The notes under the pieces: generated by a model | Databases searched by the model: none | Told to the model about the DNA's origin: nothing | Seen by the model: the letters and a program-made list of their open reading frames with translations, nothing else | Assembly: GCA_964561705.1 (NCBI GenBank) | Contig: CAZLQJ010000002.1 | Location: 1 to 64,000 of the forward strand | Origin: HGM12587 sp964561705 | Lineage (GTDB): Bacteria; Bacillota; Clostridia; Lachnospirales; Lachnospiraceae | Direction of reading: 5' to 3' | Length of the DNA stretch: 64,000 nt | Translations under genes and position numbers: made by a program | Shown here: positions 1 through 7,188 of the stretch, in pieces | Layout: each line of letters opens with the position of its first letter | How positions within the stretch are numbered: the stretch's first letter is position 1

Positions 1-602
1 AACCGATCGCAGCTGCAATCGGTGCAGGCATTGATATTGCAAGACCATGCGGAAATATGATCGTTGATATTGGCGGCGGTACTACAGATATCGCAGTCAT
101 TTCCCTGGGAGGTACCGTTGTAAGCACATCCATCAAGATTGCAGGGGATGATTTCGATGAGGCAATCGTCCGTTTTATGCGTAAAAAGCATAATCTTCTC
201 ATTGGTGAAAGAACCGCAGAGGATATCAAGATCAAGGTTGGTACCTGTTATCCGAAAGATACTGTAGATACGATTGATGTCAGAGGACGTAATCTTGTAA
301 CAGGTCTTCCAAAGACAGTCACAGTGACATCGACAGAAACAGAGGAAGCCTTAAGAGAAACAACAGCGCAGATCGTAGAAGCAGTTCACAGCGTTTTGGA
401 AAAAACTCCGCCGGAACTTGCAGCGGATATTGCAGATCGTGGAATTGTATTGACAGGTGGCGGAAGTCTGATCCGCGGACTGGATGAGTTGATCGAGTCA
501 AAGACCGGAATCAATACGATGGTAGCAGAAGATCCGATGACCTGTGTAGCAATCGGAACCGGAAAATATGTAGAAATGTTATCCGGAAAAGTTGTAGAAT
601 AA
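1..602 (+). CDS. mreB: MreB rod-shape actin-like protein (3' part, 5' end outside window)
   Basis: Bacterial actin that organises lateral cell-wall synthesis on the inner membrane face. The reading frame is open from the left edge (codons start at base 3), so only about the last 200 residues are visible. The phosphate-binding motif DIGGGTTDIA and the C-terminal adenosine-binding GGGSLIRG are present and the protein ends in a normal MreB C-terminus. Mbl or MreBH paralogues are possible because the N-terminal half is missing. A hairpin-plus-T-run terminator follows 16 bases after the stop. Family call is firm; paralogue assignment is less so. Confidence 0.93.
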   Translation, partial: PIAAAIGAGIDIARPCGNMIVDIGGGTTDIAVISLGGTVVSTSIKIAGDDFDEAIVRFMRKKHNLLIGERTAEDIKIKVGTCYPKDTVDTIDVRGRNLVTGLPKTVTVTSTETEEALRETTAQIVEAVHSVLEKTPPELAADIADRGIVLTGGGSLIRGLDELIESKTGINTMVAEDPMTCVAIGTGKYVEMLSGKVVE

Positions 603-617
603 GAGAAAAATGTTTGG

Positions 618-646
618 GGGCATGACGATATCGTTGTGCCCTTTTC
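618..646 (+). terminator. Intrinsic terminator after mreB
   Basis: A roughly 10-bp stem with two G-T wobbles (arms starting GGGCATGACG and ending in TGTGCCC, closing at 641) is followed directly by TTTTC. It lies between the mreB stop and recD2. It also covers a GTG at 636 in frame with recD2, which argues against that GTG as the start. Confidence 0.7.
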
Positions 647-659
647 TGATGGAGGGGCT

Positions 660-2858
660 ATGGAAGGCTATGTAGAACACATTATTTTTCGTAATGCAGA
701 AAACGGATATACAGTCTTCGAACTGGTAAGCGGCGAGGAGCAGATGACTTGCACCGGTGTTTTTGGCTATTTAAATGAGGGAGATTTTGTTGCATTGGAA
801 GGTCAGTTGGTGGAACATCCCATGTATGGAACCCAGATGCAGGTGACTTCCTACGAATTGAGACCACCGGAGGATGTTGTGGCCATCCAGCGTTATCTTG
901 GAAGCGGTGCCATCAAAGGCATTGGAGAGACGATGGCAGGCAGGATCGTTCAAAAATTTGGTGCGGATACATTTCGTATCATGGAGGAGGAACCGGAACG
1001 TCTGGCTGAGATCAAGGGGATCAGTGAACGGAAAGCAAGAGAGATTGCTGTTCAGGTGGAAGAAAAAAAGGAACTTCGTCATGCAATGCTTTTTTTGACC
1101 CAGTACGGGATCAGCAACAGCCTGGCAGTAAAGATTTATCAGAAATATGGTCAGGAATTGTATGGGATCATGCAGGAAAATCCTTATCAGCTTGCGGAAG
1201 ATATTTCTGGTGTAGGTTTTAAGATTGCAGATGAGATCGCAGCCCGGATCGGCATTCATACAGATTCTGATTACCGGATCAGGAGTGGACTTCTCTATAC
1301 GCTGCTTCTTGCGGTGGGAGAGGGACATACCTATCTGCCTAGAACAGAACTGATCCGCAGAAGTCAGGAACTTTTGAGTGTAGAAGAAAATGCATTGGAG
1401 ATCCAGTTGGGAAATCTTTGCATTGATCGGAAACTGATCGTAAAACTGGAAGCAGATGAAGAGCGGGTTTATGCGGCTTCCTACTATTATATGGAACTTC
1501 AGACAGCTAAAATGCTGCATGATCTGAATGTTCCTTATGCATATGACGAGGCGATGACAGAGCGCAGGCTGCATAAGATCGAAGACCATGCAGGGATGGC
1601 ATTGGATGAACTACAAAGAGAAGCTGTGTTAGGAGCTGTCCGACATGGAGTATTTATCCTGACGGGGGGGCCGGGAACCGGAAAGACCACCACGATTAAT
1701 GCCATGATCCGTTATTTTGAAAGCGAAGGACTGGATATCATGCTGGCGGCTCCTACCGGCCGTGCAGCGAAACGTATGACAGAGACGACCGGCTATGAGG
1801 CGAGTACGATCCACAGAATGTTGGAACTGATGGGAGGACCGGGACAGGGAGAAAAAGGGACTTTTTTAAGAAATGAGGAAAATCCTCTGGAAACGGATGT
1901 AATCATTATTGATGAAATGTCCATGGTTGATCTGCCCCTATTCTGTGCCCTCTTAAAAGCAGTGATGGTAGGAACCCGACTGATCCTGGTAGGCGATAAG
2001 GATCAGCTCCCAAGTGTCGGAGCCGGTGCTGTATTGAAGGATCTGCTGGGATCAGAAAAATTTCCGTCGGTGATGCTGACCAAGATCTTTCGTCAGGCGG
2101 GAGAGAGTGATATTGTTGTCAATGCGCATAAGATCAATCAAGGGGAACCGGTTGTTTTGGACAACAAATCGATGGATTTCTTTTTTTTGAAACGTCAGGA
2201 TCCTAATGTGATCATTCGTGTACTCTTGACACTGATACAGAACAAACTGCCGAAATATGTAGATGCATCCCCTTACGATATTCAGGTGCTGACCCCTACC
2301 AGAAAAGGAGTGTTGGGCGTGGAACGTCTGAACGGGATTTTGCAGCAGTATCTCAATCCTCCGGAACCTGGAAAAAAAGAAAAAGAACATGGGGGGAGAA
2401 TTTTTCGGGAAGGCGATAAGATTATGCAGATCAAAAATAATTACCAGCTGGAGTGGGAAATCCGAAACCGGTATGGACTTCCGGTGGATAAAGGGACCGG
2501 TATATTCAACGGTGACATGGGGATTATCAAAGAAATGAATCTGTATGCGGAAACGATGGTGGTTGAATTTGATGACTGCAGACAGGTGGATTATTCCTTT
2601 AAACAGCTGGATGAGCTGGAACACGCCTATGCTGTAACCATTCACAAATCCCAGGGAAGTGAGTATCCGGCAGTGGTTATGCCGATGTGGCCGGGTCCGC
2701 GGATGCTCATGAACAGAAATCTTCTGTATACAGCAGTTACCAGAGCCAGAAAATGTGTGACGATGGTAGGAAATGATGCAGTATTTTATCAAATGGCGGA
2801 AAATGTAAATGAACAGACCAGATATAGTGGTCTGAAGGAACGAATATGGGAATTTTAA
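660..2858 (+). CDS. recD2: RecD2-type ATP-dependent 5'-3' DNA helicase
   Basis: Superfamily 1B helicase of the RecD2/YrrC family, acting in replication-fork or recombination repair without RecBC. The protein is 732 residues, normal for the family. Visible are the N-terminal OB-like region, helix-hairpin-helix segments (GIGETMAGRIV, GISERKAREIA), Walker A GGPGTGKTTT near residue 340, Walker B IIDEMSM, and the C-terminal UvrD-like motif TIHKSQGSEYP. I chose ATG 660, preceded by GGAGGGG, over the GTG at 636, which lies inside the upstream terminator stem; MEGYVEHIIF is also a typical RecD2 N-terminus. The end overlaps the next gene by 13 bases, suggesting co-transcription. Confidence 0.95.
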   Translation: MEGYVEHIIFRNAENGYTVFELVSGEEQMTCTGVFGYLNEGDFVALEGQLVEHPMYGTQMQVTSYELRPPEDVVAIQRYLGSGAIKGIGETMAGRIVQKFGADTFRIMEEEPERLAEIKGISERKAREIAVQVEEKKELRHAMLFLTQYGISNSLAVKIYQKYGQELYGIMQENPYQLAEDISGVGFKIADEIAARIGIHTDSDYRIRSGLLYTLLLAVGEGHTYLPRTELIRRSQELLSVEENALEIQLGNLCIDRKLIVKLEADEERVYAASYYYMELQTAKMLHDLNVPYAYDEAMTERRLHKIEDHAGMALDELQREAVLGAVRHGVFILTGGPGTGKTTTINAMIRYFESEGLDIMLAAPTGRAAKRMTETTGYEASTIHRMLELMGGPGQGEKGTFLRNEENPLETDVIIIDEMSMVDLPLFCALLKAVMVGTRLILVGDKDQLPSVGAGAVLKDLLGSEKFPSVMLTKIFRQAGESDIVVNAHKINQGEPVVLDNKSMDFFFLKRQDPNVIIRVLLTLIQNKLPKYVDASPYDIQVLTPTRKGVLGVERLNGILQQYLNPPEPGKKEKEHGGRIFREGDKIMQIKNNYQLEWEIRNRYGLPVDKGTGIFNGDMGIIKEMNLYAETMVVEFDDCRQVDYSFKQLDELEHAYAVTIHKSQGSEYPAVVMPMWPGPRMLMNRNLLYTAVTRARKCVTMVGNDAVFYQMAENVNEQTRYSGLKERIWEF

Positions 2859-3544
2859 ATATTCTATACCCACAAAGATGTCCGGTGTGTCATGGGATCT
2901 TAAAGGGCCGGGGAAATGTTTGTCCATCCTGTCGGAAGAAACTTTGCTACATAAAAGAGCCACGCTGCAAAAAGTGCGGAAAACAATTGGAGGATCCGGA
3001 ACAGGAATATTGTAGGGACTGTCAGAGATTTTCTCATGCTTTTTCCGGAGGAATGGCAGTTTTTGGATATGACGAGGTCATGAGAAGATCCATTTCCATG
3101 TTCAAATATCACAATCGCAGGGAGTATGCCCGTTTTTATGCAGAGGAAATGTATGGACAGTATGCCTGGTTTTTAAAAAGAATCGATCCGGACGTAATCC
3201 TTCCTATACCGGTTCATAAACAGAAAAAACGTCAGAGAGGATTTAATCAGGCAGCGCTGGTGGCGAAAGAACTTGGAAGGATCTCGGGCATCCCGGTGGA
3301 TTGTGGATATCTTGTGCGCAAAGAAAAGACAACACCTCAAAAGGAACTTACCAGACAGCAAAGAAAATCAAATCTGAAGGAGGCCTTTGGTCTGAGCAGG
3401 CAGGAGGACGGTTATGAACGTGTTCTTTTGATCGATGATATTTATACGACAGGGGCAACCATGGATGCAGTTTCGGAAATTTTAAGGGAAAATCAAACAA
3501 AGATTATATATTTTTTGACCATATGTGTTGGAACCAACGGATAA
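2846..3544 (+). CDS. ComF family protein (phosphoribosyltransferase-like)
   Basis: ComF/GntX-type protein of 232 residues. The N-terminus carries a four-cysteine zinc-finger-like module (CPVC, CPSC, CKKC, CRDC) and the C-terminus a PRPP-binding phosphoribosyltransferase motif, VLLIDDIYTTGATM. In naturally competent bacteria ComFC works in uptake and processing of single-stranded DNA. In Clostridia the role is not settled, and the enzyme activity of the PRT fold is unproven. The start ATG sits 6 bases after GAAGGA and overlaps recD2, so the two genes are probably translated from one mRNA. The last codons overlap the -35 box of a promoter for the next operon. Confidence 0.9.
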   Translation: MGILNILYPQRCPVCHGILKGRGNVCPSCRKKLCYIKEPRCKKCGKQLEDPEQEYCRDCQRFSHAFSGGMAVFGYDEVMRRSISMFKYHNRREYARFYAEEMYGQYAWFLKRIDPDVILPIPVHKQKKRQRGFNQAALVAKELGRISGIPVDCGYLVRKEKTTPQKELTRQQRKSNLKEAFGLSRQEDGYERVLLIDDIYTTGATMDAVSEILRENQTKIIYFLTICVGTNG

Positions 3545-3556
3545 ATGTGGTACAAT
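3528..3556 (+). promoter_or_regulatory. Sigma-A-type promoter for the cdaA operon
   Basis: TTGGAA (3528-3533), a 17-base spacer and TACAAT (3551-3556) lie at the end of the comF-like gene and just before the first gene of the next operon at 3627. Spacing is ideal and each box differs from consensus at one or two positions. No terminator separates it from comF. The leader of about 65 bases is too short for a c-di-AMP riboswitch. Confidence 0.6.
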
Positions 3557-3626
3557 ATAGGACGAAAATATGCAAAAAATTATCAGGGAATCGAAAACGG
3601 CAGTTTTTGTTCCTTAGGAGAATCGG

Positions 3627-4073
3627 ATGCTGAATGAAGAAAAAGTAAAAAATATGGCAAAAGCTGCAGAATATGAAGAAGGTCCGGAAAAGTGTAATCT
3701 CAAGATCACAGAGTATTTTCGTACAGATTATATCGGACTTCAACTGGTAAAGTCTGGATTGGCTTATACGGCTGCTTTTTTGATTCTGACTGCCATGGTT
3801 GCCTTTGGGAAAATTGAAGAACTGATGCTGATGCTGAGCAGGGCAGACGAACTGCCAACGCTGATCAGAAATCTGCTGTTGCTTTTTTTTCCGGGAATGA
3901 TCTTATATGAAGTTTGCGTATATCTCTATTATTCCCGAAAATATCAAAATGCAAAGCAGAGTATCGGAAATTATCAGGATTATCTGAAAAAGATTCAGAA
4001 ATATTACGAGCAGGAGACTGTGGAAGATGATTATGAAGAAATCAATCTGACAGATGAGGAGACAGAGTTATGA
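3627..4073 (+). CDS. Small membrane protein of unknown function upstream of cdaA
   Basis: 148 residues. Two hydrophobic segments are visible, near residues 43-65 and 83-105, with an N-terminal cytoplasmic-looking stretch and a strongly acidic C-terminal tail rich in E and D. No catalytic motif is recognised. ATG follows TTAGGAG at good spacing, about 70 bases after the promoter at 3528. It overlaps the next gene by four bases (ATGA), which indicates translational coupling. Position in an operon with the diadenylate cyclase suggests a link to c-di-AMP or envelope homeostasis, but this is only inference from neighbourhood. Confidence 0.8.
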   Translation: MLNEEKVKNMAKAAEYEEGPEKCNLKITEYFRTDYIGLQLVKSGLAYTAAFLILTAMVAFGKIEELMLMLSRADELPTLIRNLLLLFFPGMILYEVCVYLYYSRKYQNAKQSIGNYQDYLKKIQKYYEQETVEDDYEEINLTDEETEL

Positions 4074-5035
4074 TAACAACACTGTTAGAAGGAAGAGAAT
4101 TAATAAAACGTTTTTATACCAAATATGATACTTATATCCGGGGAGTTTTGAAATTTTTGCTTGCATTGACATGCTTTTTGCTGTTAAGTTCTAAAGTGGG
4201 ATTTATGCAGCAACTTCGAAATCCGCTGATTGCAGCAGGACTGGCAGTTTTCTGTGCATTCCTTCCGATGAATATGATTGCTGTTTTTGGAGGAATATTA
4301 ATGATCGCACATGCATATGCTCTTTCATTGGAAGCATGTGCAGTGACCGCGGCAGTACTGGTTGTTATGTACCTGCTTTATTTCAGAATCAGTTCAAAAC
4401 TGGGGATCCTTCTGGTAATCACACCGATCAGTTATGTATTGGGTATTCCTTACGTGATCCCTATGGTAGGCGGACTTTTGTGCGGTCCGGCGGCTGCTGT
4501 ACCGGCCGGTTGCGGAACGGTGATCTATTATCTTTTAAAATATATGAGCATGAATTCGACCAGTCTTGGTACGGGAGAAATTGAAGTTGGAGCAACGAAG
4601 GTTGCCTCTCTGGTAGATGGGCTTGTAACGAACAAAGAAATGTTCCTTTGTGTCATTGCAATGGTGCTGACAGTCCTGGTGGTCTATACGATCCGCAGGA
4701 TGTCTGTTGATCATTCCTGGGAACTTGCTATTGGGGTTGGAGTGGTTACCAATCTTGTAATCCATCTGGCGGGGGCTTTTTTGACCGGTGTGACAATCCG
4801 GATCATTTCCCTTCTGGTAGGAAGTGCAGTGGCAGCATTGATTGCATTTGTGATTAAGTTTTTTGTATTCAGTGTGGATTACACGCGGACAGAAAAAGTG
4901 CAGTTTGAAGATGATGAATATTATTATTATGTAAAGGCTGTACCGAAAAATGTGATCGCGGCACCGAAGAAAACGGTGAAAAAGATTGTAAGTCAGAAAA
5001 AACAGGTAAAAACGATCAAACGGATTGATTCATAA
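4070..5035 (+). CDS. Polytopic membrane protein of unknown function upstream of cdaA
   Basis: 321 residues with about eight hydrophobic segments between residues 25 and 275, and a long basic C-terminal tail rich in lysine (KKTVKKIV, KKQVKTIKR) that should be cytoplasmic. A short run of tyrosines after an acidic patch (DDEYYYYV) precedes the tail. I cannot assign it to a characterised family. It is translationally coupled to the gene before (ATGA overlap) and lies 21 bases before cdaA, so it belongs to the same operon. It could be a partner of the membrane-bound cyclase complex, which is inference. Confidence 0.8.
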   Translation: MITTLLEGRELIKRFYTKYDTYIRGVLKFLLALTCFLLLSSKVGFMQQLRNPLIAAGLAVFCAFLPMNMIAVFGGILMIAHAYALSLEACAVTAAVLVVMYLLYFRISSKLGILLVITPISYVLGIPYVIPMVGGLLCGPAAAVPAGCGTVIYYLLKYMSMNSTSLGTGEIEVGATKVASLVDGLVTNKEMFLCVIAMVLTVLVVYTIRRMSVDHSWELAIGVGVVTNLVIHLAGAFLTGVTIRIISLLVGSAVAALIAFVIKFFVFSVDYTRTEKVQFEDDEYYYYVKAVPKNVIAAPKKTVKKIVSQKKQVKTIKRIDS

Positions 5036-5056
5036 ATTCAGGAAAGGAGTGACAAA

Positions 5057-5932
5057 ATGAATAAATTTTCGGAAATTTTAGAGAGCATTGCCATTATGCG
5101 TCCGGCAGATGTTACGTGGACAGATCTTCTGGAAATCATCATTTTGGCATTTCTGATCTATAATATCATGCTTTGGATCAAAACGACCCGGGCATGGACT
5201 TTGGTTAAGGGATTTGCTGTGATCATGGTATTTCTTTTGGCAGCAGTACTTTTGGAGATGGATACGATCCTGTGGATTGCAGGAAAGATCTTTGATATTG
5301 GTATTTTGGCCATTGTAATCCTGTTTCAGCCGGAACTTCGAAGAGCGTTGGAACAGTTGGGACGAAAGAATATCATTGCAGATATTTTGAATATTGAAGG
5401 CTCGAAAGAGGAAGAAACCTTTAGTGAACGGACCATTGATGCGGTTGTGAAGTCCTGTGTGGAAATGGCGAAAGTAAAGACCGGTGCCTTGATCGTCATT
5501 GAAAATCAGGTGCGTTTGGGAGAGTACGAACGTACGGGAATTCCACTGGATGCACAGGTTTCCAGTCAGCTTTTATTGAATATTTTTGAACATAATACAC
5601 CGCTTCATGATGGTGCGGTGATCGTCAGAGGCGAACGAATTGTTGCGGCAACCTGTTATCTGCCGCTATCTGACAATATGGCGTTGTCAAAAGAGTTGGG
5701 AACCAGACATCGAGCAGCAGTGGGCATCAGTGAGATCAGTGATGCCATGACTGTGGTTGTTTCAGAAGAAACCGGAGCAATTTCGCTTTCTTATCAAAGC
5801 GAACTGCTTAGAAATCTCTCCTCGGAAGAGTTAAAAGAGCATCTTCAGATGCTGCAGAATAAGCCGACAGATGGAAAACGTTTCCGACTGTGGAAAGGGA
5901 GGGAAAAAGATGAAGATAAAGTTAATGGATAA
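5057..5932 (+). CDS. cdaA: Diadenylate cyclase CdaA (c-di-AMP synthesis)
   Basis: Makes c-di-AMP from two ATP. This second messenger controls potassium and osmolyte uptake and cell-wall stability. 291 residues, with three N-terminal hydrophobic segments (about 24-40, 53-67, 78-90) followed by the DAC domain. Both catalytic signatures are visible: DGA at residues 185-187 (in LHDGAVIV) and RHR at 217-219 (in GTRHRAAVG). A strong RBS, GGAAAGGAG, precedes the ATG. The end overlaps cdaR, the usual arrangement for cdaA-cdaR; glmM, often third in Bacillus, is not here and an HPr gene follows instead. Confidence 0.96.
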   Translation: MNKFSEILESIAIMRPADVTWTDLLEIIILAFLIYNIMLWIKTTRAWTLVKGFAVIMVFLLAAVLLEMDTILWIAGKIFDIGILAIVILFQPELRRALEQLGRKNIIADILNIEGSKEEETFSERTIDAVVKSCVEMAKVKTGALIVIENQVRLGEYERTGIPLDAQVSSQLLLNIFEHNTPLHDGAVIVRGERIVAATCYLPLSDNMALSKELGTRHRAAVGISEISDAMTVVVSEETGAISLSYQSELLRNLSSEELKEHLQMLQNKPTDGKRFRLWKGREKDEDKVNG

Positions 5933-6905
5933 TCTTTTCTTGAAGATCCTTTCTTTGATCGTTGCTGTGCTTCTTTGGCTGCTGATCGTAAATGTGAATG
6001 ATGCGAAAAGTACAGAACAGTATAATTTGACGGTCAGTCTGTTGAATACGGAAGTGATCACGGACAACGGAAAAGTTTTTCGTGTAGAAGAAGGAACAGA
6101 CAGCGTGAAACTGACTGTGCGTGCAAGAAAATCCGTGTTAAAGGATTTGCGGGCTTCAGATTTTACACTGACAGCTGATATGGAGAAAAATCTGAAATAT
6201 GATACTTTGGTAGGAATTAGCGTAGATTGTAAAAACAGAGATATTGATGTGAATGAGGATGTAACCTTAAGCAGAAGCAATATTACAGTGAGTATTGAAG
6301 ATTCCGAAACAGAGCAGTTTCCGGTTACGGTCACTTATACAGGTAGTCCGAATGAAGGTCTGATGGTTGGAAGTATGGTTCCGGAACAGAACGTGATCAA
6401 GATCACCGGACCAGTTTCCATTGTGGAAAAGATTGAAAGGGTAGAAGCAGTTGTAGATGTTACGGGATTGACCTCAAGCTCCGTAAAGAACTGTTCTCTG
6501 AAAATCTATGATAAAAATAAAGATACCATTGATCCGACTTATTTGAACTTTACAGGGAAAAATGAGGGGATTGATGTTACCGTATCCATGTTAAATAAAA
6601 AGACGGTTCCGTTAAGTTTTTCTTATGAAGGAACGCCGGCGGAAAATTATCATATTGTTAATGTGGAATGTAAGCCGGAGACCATAGAAATTGCTGGAAA
6701 TCAGGGAGTTCTTGCAGGACTTAGCAGTATCCAGATACCGGCAGAGGTAGTCAATGTAGATGACATTGAGGATGAATTGCAGTTGATCGTTGATATTACA
6801 CAGTATTTACCGTCAGGTGTGATCCTTGCAGATGATGCAGGTGCTTCTGTATTGGTGATTGTTGAAGTAGAATATGTGGAACCGAAAAAGGATTCTAAAA
6901 AATAG
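5910..6905 (+). CDS. cdaR: CdaR / YbbR-domain regulator of CdaA
   Basis: Membrane-anchored protein whose extracellular YbbR repeats bind or modulate CdaA. 331 residues, with one transmembrane segment near the N-terminus (about residues 8-27, LFLKILSLIVAVLLWLLIV) and then several tandem YbbR-type beta-rich repeats to residue 320. I chose ATG 5910 because GGGAGGG lies six bases before it and the next residues fit a YbbR N-terminus; an upstream in-frame start at 5871 lies deeper in cdaA without a good site. It overlaps cdaA by 23 bases. The C-terminus is short and charged. Confidence 0.93.
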   Translation: MKIKLMDNLFLKILSLIVAVLLWLLIVNVNDAKSTEQYNLTVSLLNTEVITDNGKVFRVEEGTDSVKLTVRARKSVLKDLRASDFTLTADMEKNLKYDTLVGISVDCKNRDIDVNEDVTLSRSNITVSIEDSETEQFPVTVTYTGSPNEGLMVGSMVPEQNVIKITGPVSIVEKIERVEAVVDVTGLTSSSVKNCSLKIYDKNKDTIDPTYLNFTGKNEGIDVTVSMLNKKTVPLSFSYEGTPAENYHIVNVECKPETIEIAGNQGVLAGLSSIQIPAEVVNVDDIEDELQLIVDITQYLPSGVILADDAGASVLVIVEVEYVEPKKDSKK

Positions 6906-6925
6906 GGAAATGGAGTGTAGAAAAA

Positions 6926-7186
6926 ATGGTAAGACAGAAATTAACAGTAACAAACGAAACGGGTTTACACTTAAGACCGGCAGGGATCTTGTGTCATGCG
7001 GCAATGCTCTATAAATCACATATTGAATTGATCCATGGAGAAAATACTGCCAATGCAAAGAGTGTTTTGAGCGTGCTTGCAGCAGGTGTCAGATCCGGTG
7101 ATGAGATTGAACTTACATGTGAAGGAGAGGACGAACAGGAAGCAATGGAAGCAATGGTGAAACTGTTTGCCTCCGGATTGGAATAA
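6926..7186 (+). CDS. HPr family phosphocarrier protein
   Basis: 86 residues, normal HPr length. The phosphorylatable histidine is H15 in TGLHLRPAG and the HPr-kinase serine is S46 in NAKSVLSVL, so both PTS phosphotransfer and Ser-P catabolite control appear possible. It is not a Crh-type protein, which lacks His15. It lies 20 bases after cdaR on the same strand, and the first polysaccharide gene starts two bases after its stop, so transcription may run through. HPr beside cdaA-cdaR is notable but may be only operon packing. Confidence 0.92.
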   Translation: MVRQKLTVTNETGLHLRPAGILCHAAMLYKSHIELIHGENTANAKSVLSVLAAGVRSGDEIELTCEGEDEQEAMEAMVKLFASGLE

Positions 7187-7188
7187 GA

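Noticed and set aside
636..659. GTG 636 as start of recD2
   Set aside because: It lies inside the stem of the mreB terminator and lacks a purine-rich site; ATG 660 has GGAGGGG and the family N-terminus.
771..2963. Long open frames on the minus strand opposite recD2 (771-1589 and 2052-2963)
   Set aside because: They lie wholly or almost wholly within recD2 (the second runs slightly into the comF-like gene), show low-complexity, Ile/His/Phe-rich text without motifs and have no RBS. They are antisense shadows.
3557..3626. A c-di-AMP (ydaO-type) riboswitch in the leader of the cdaA operon
   Set aside because: The leader is only about 65 bases, too short, and no conserved ydaO elements were seen; it only holds an imperfect hairpin around 3587-3613.
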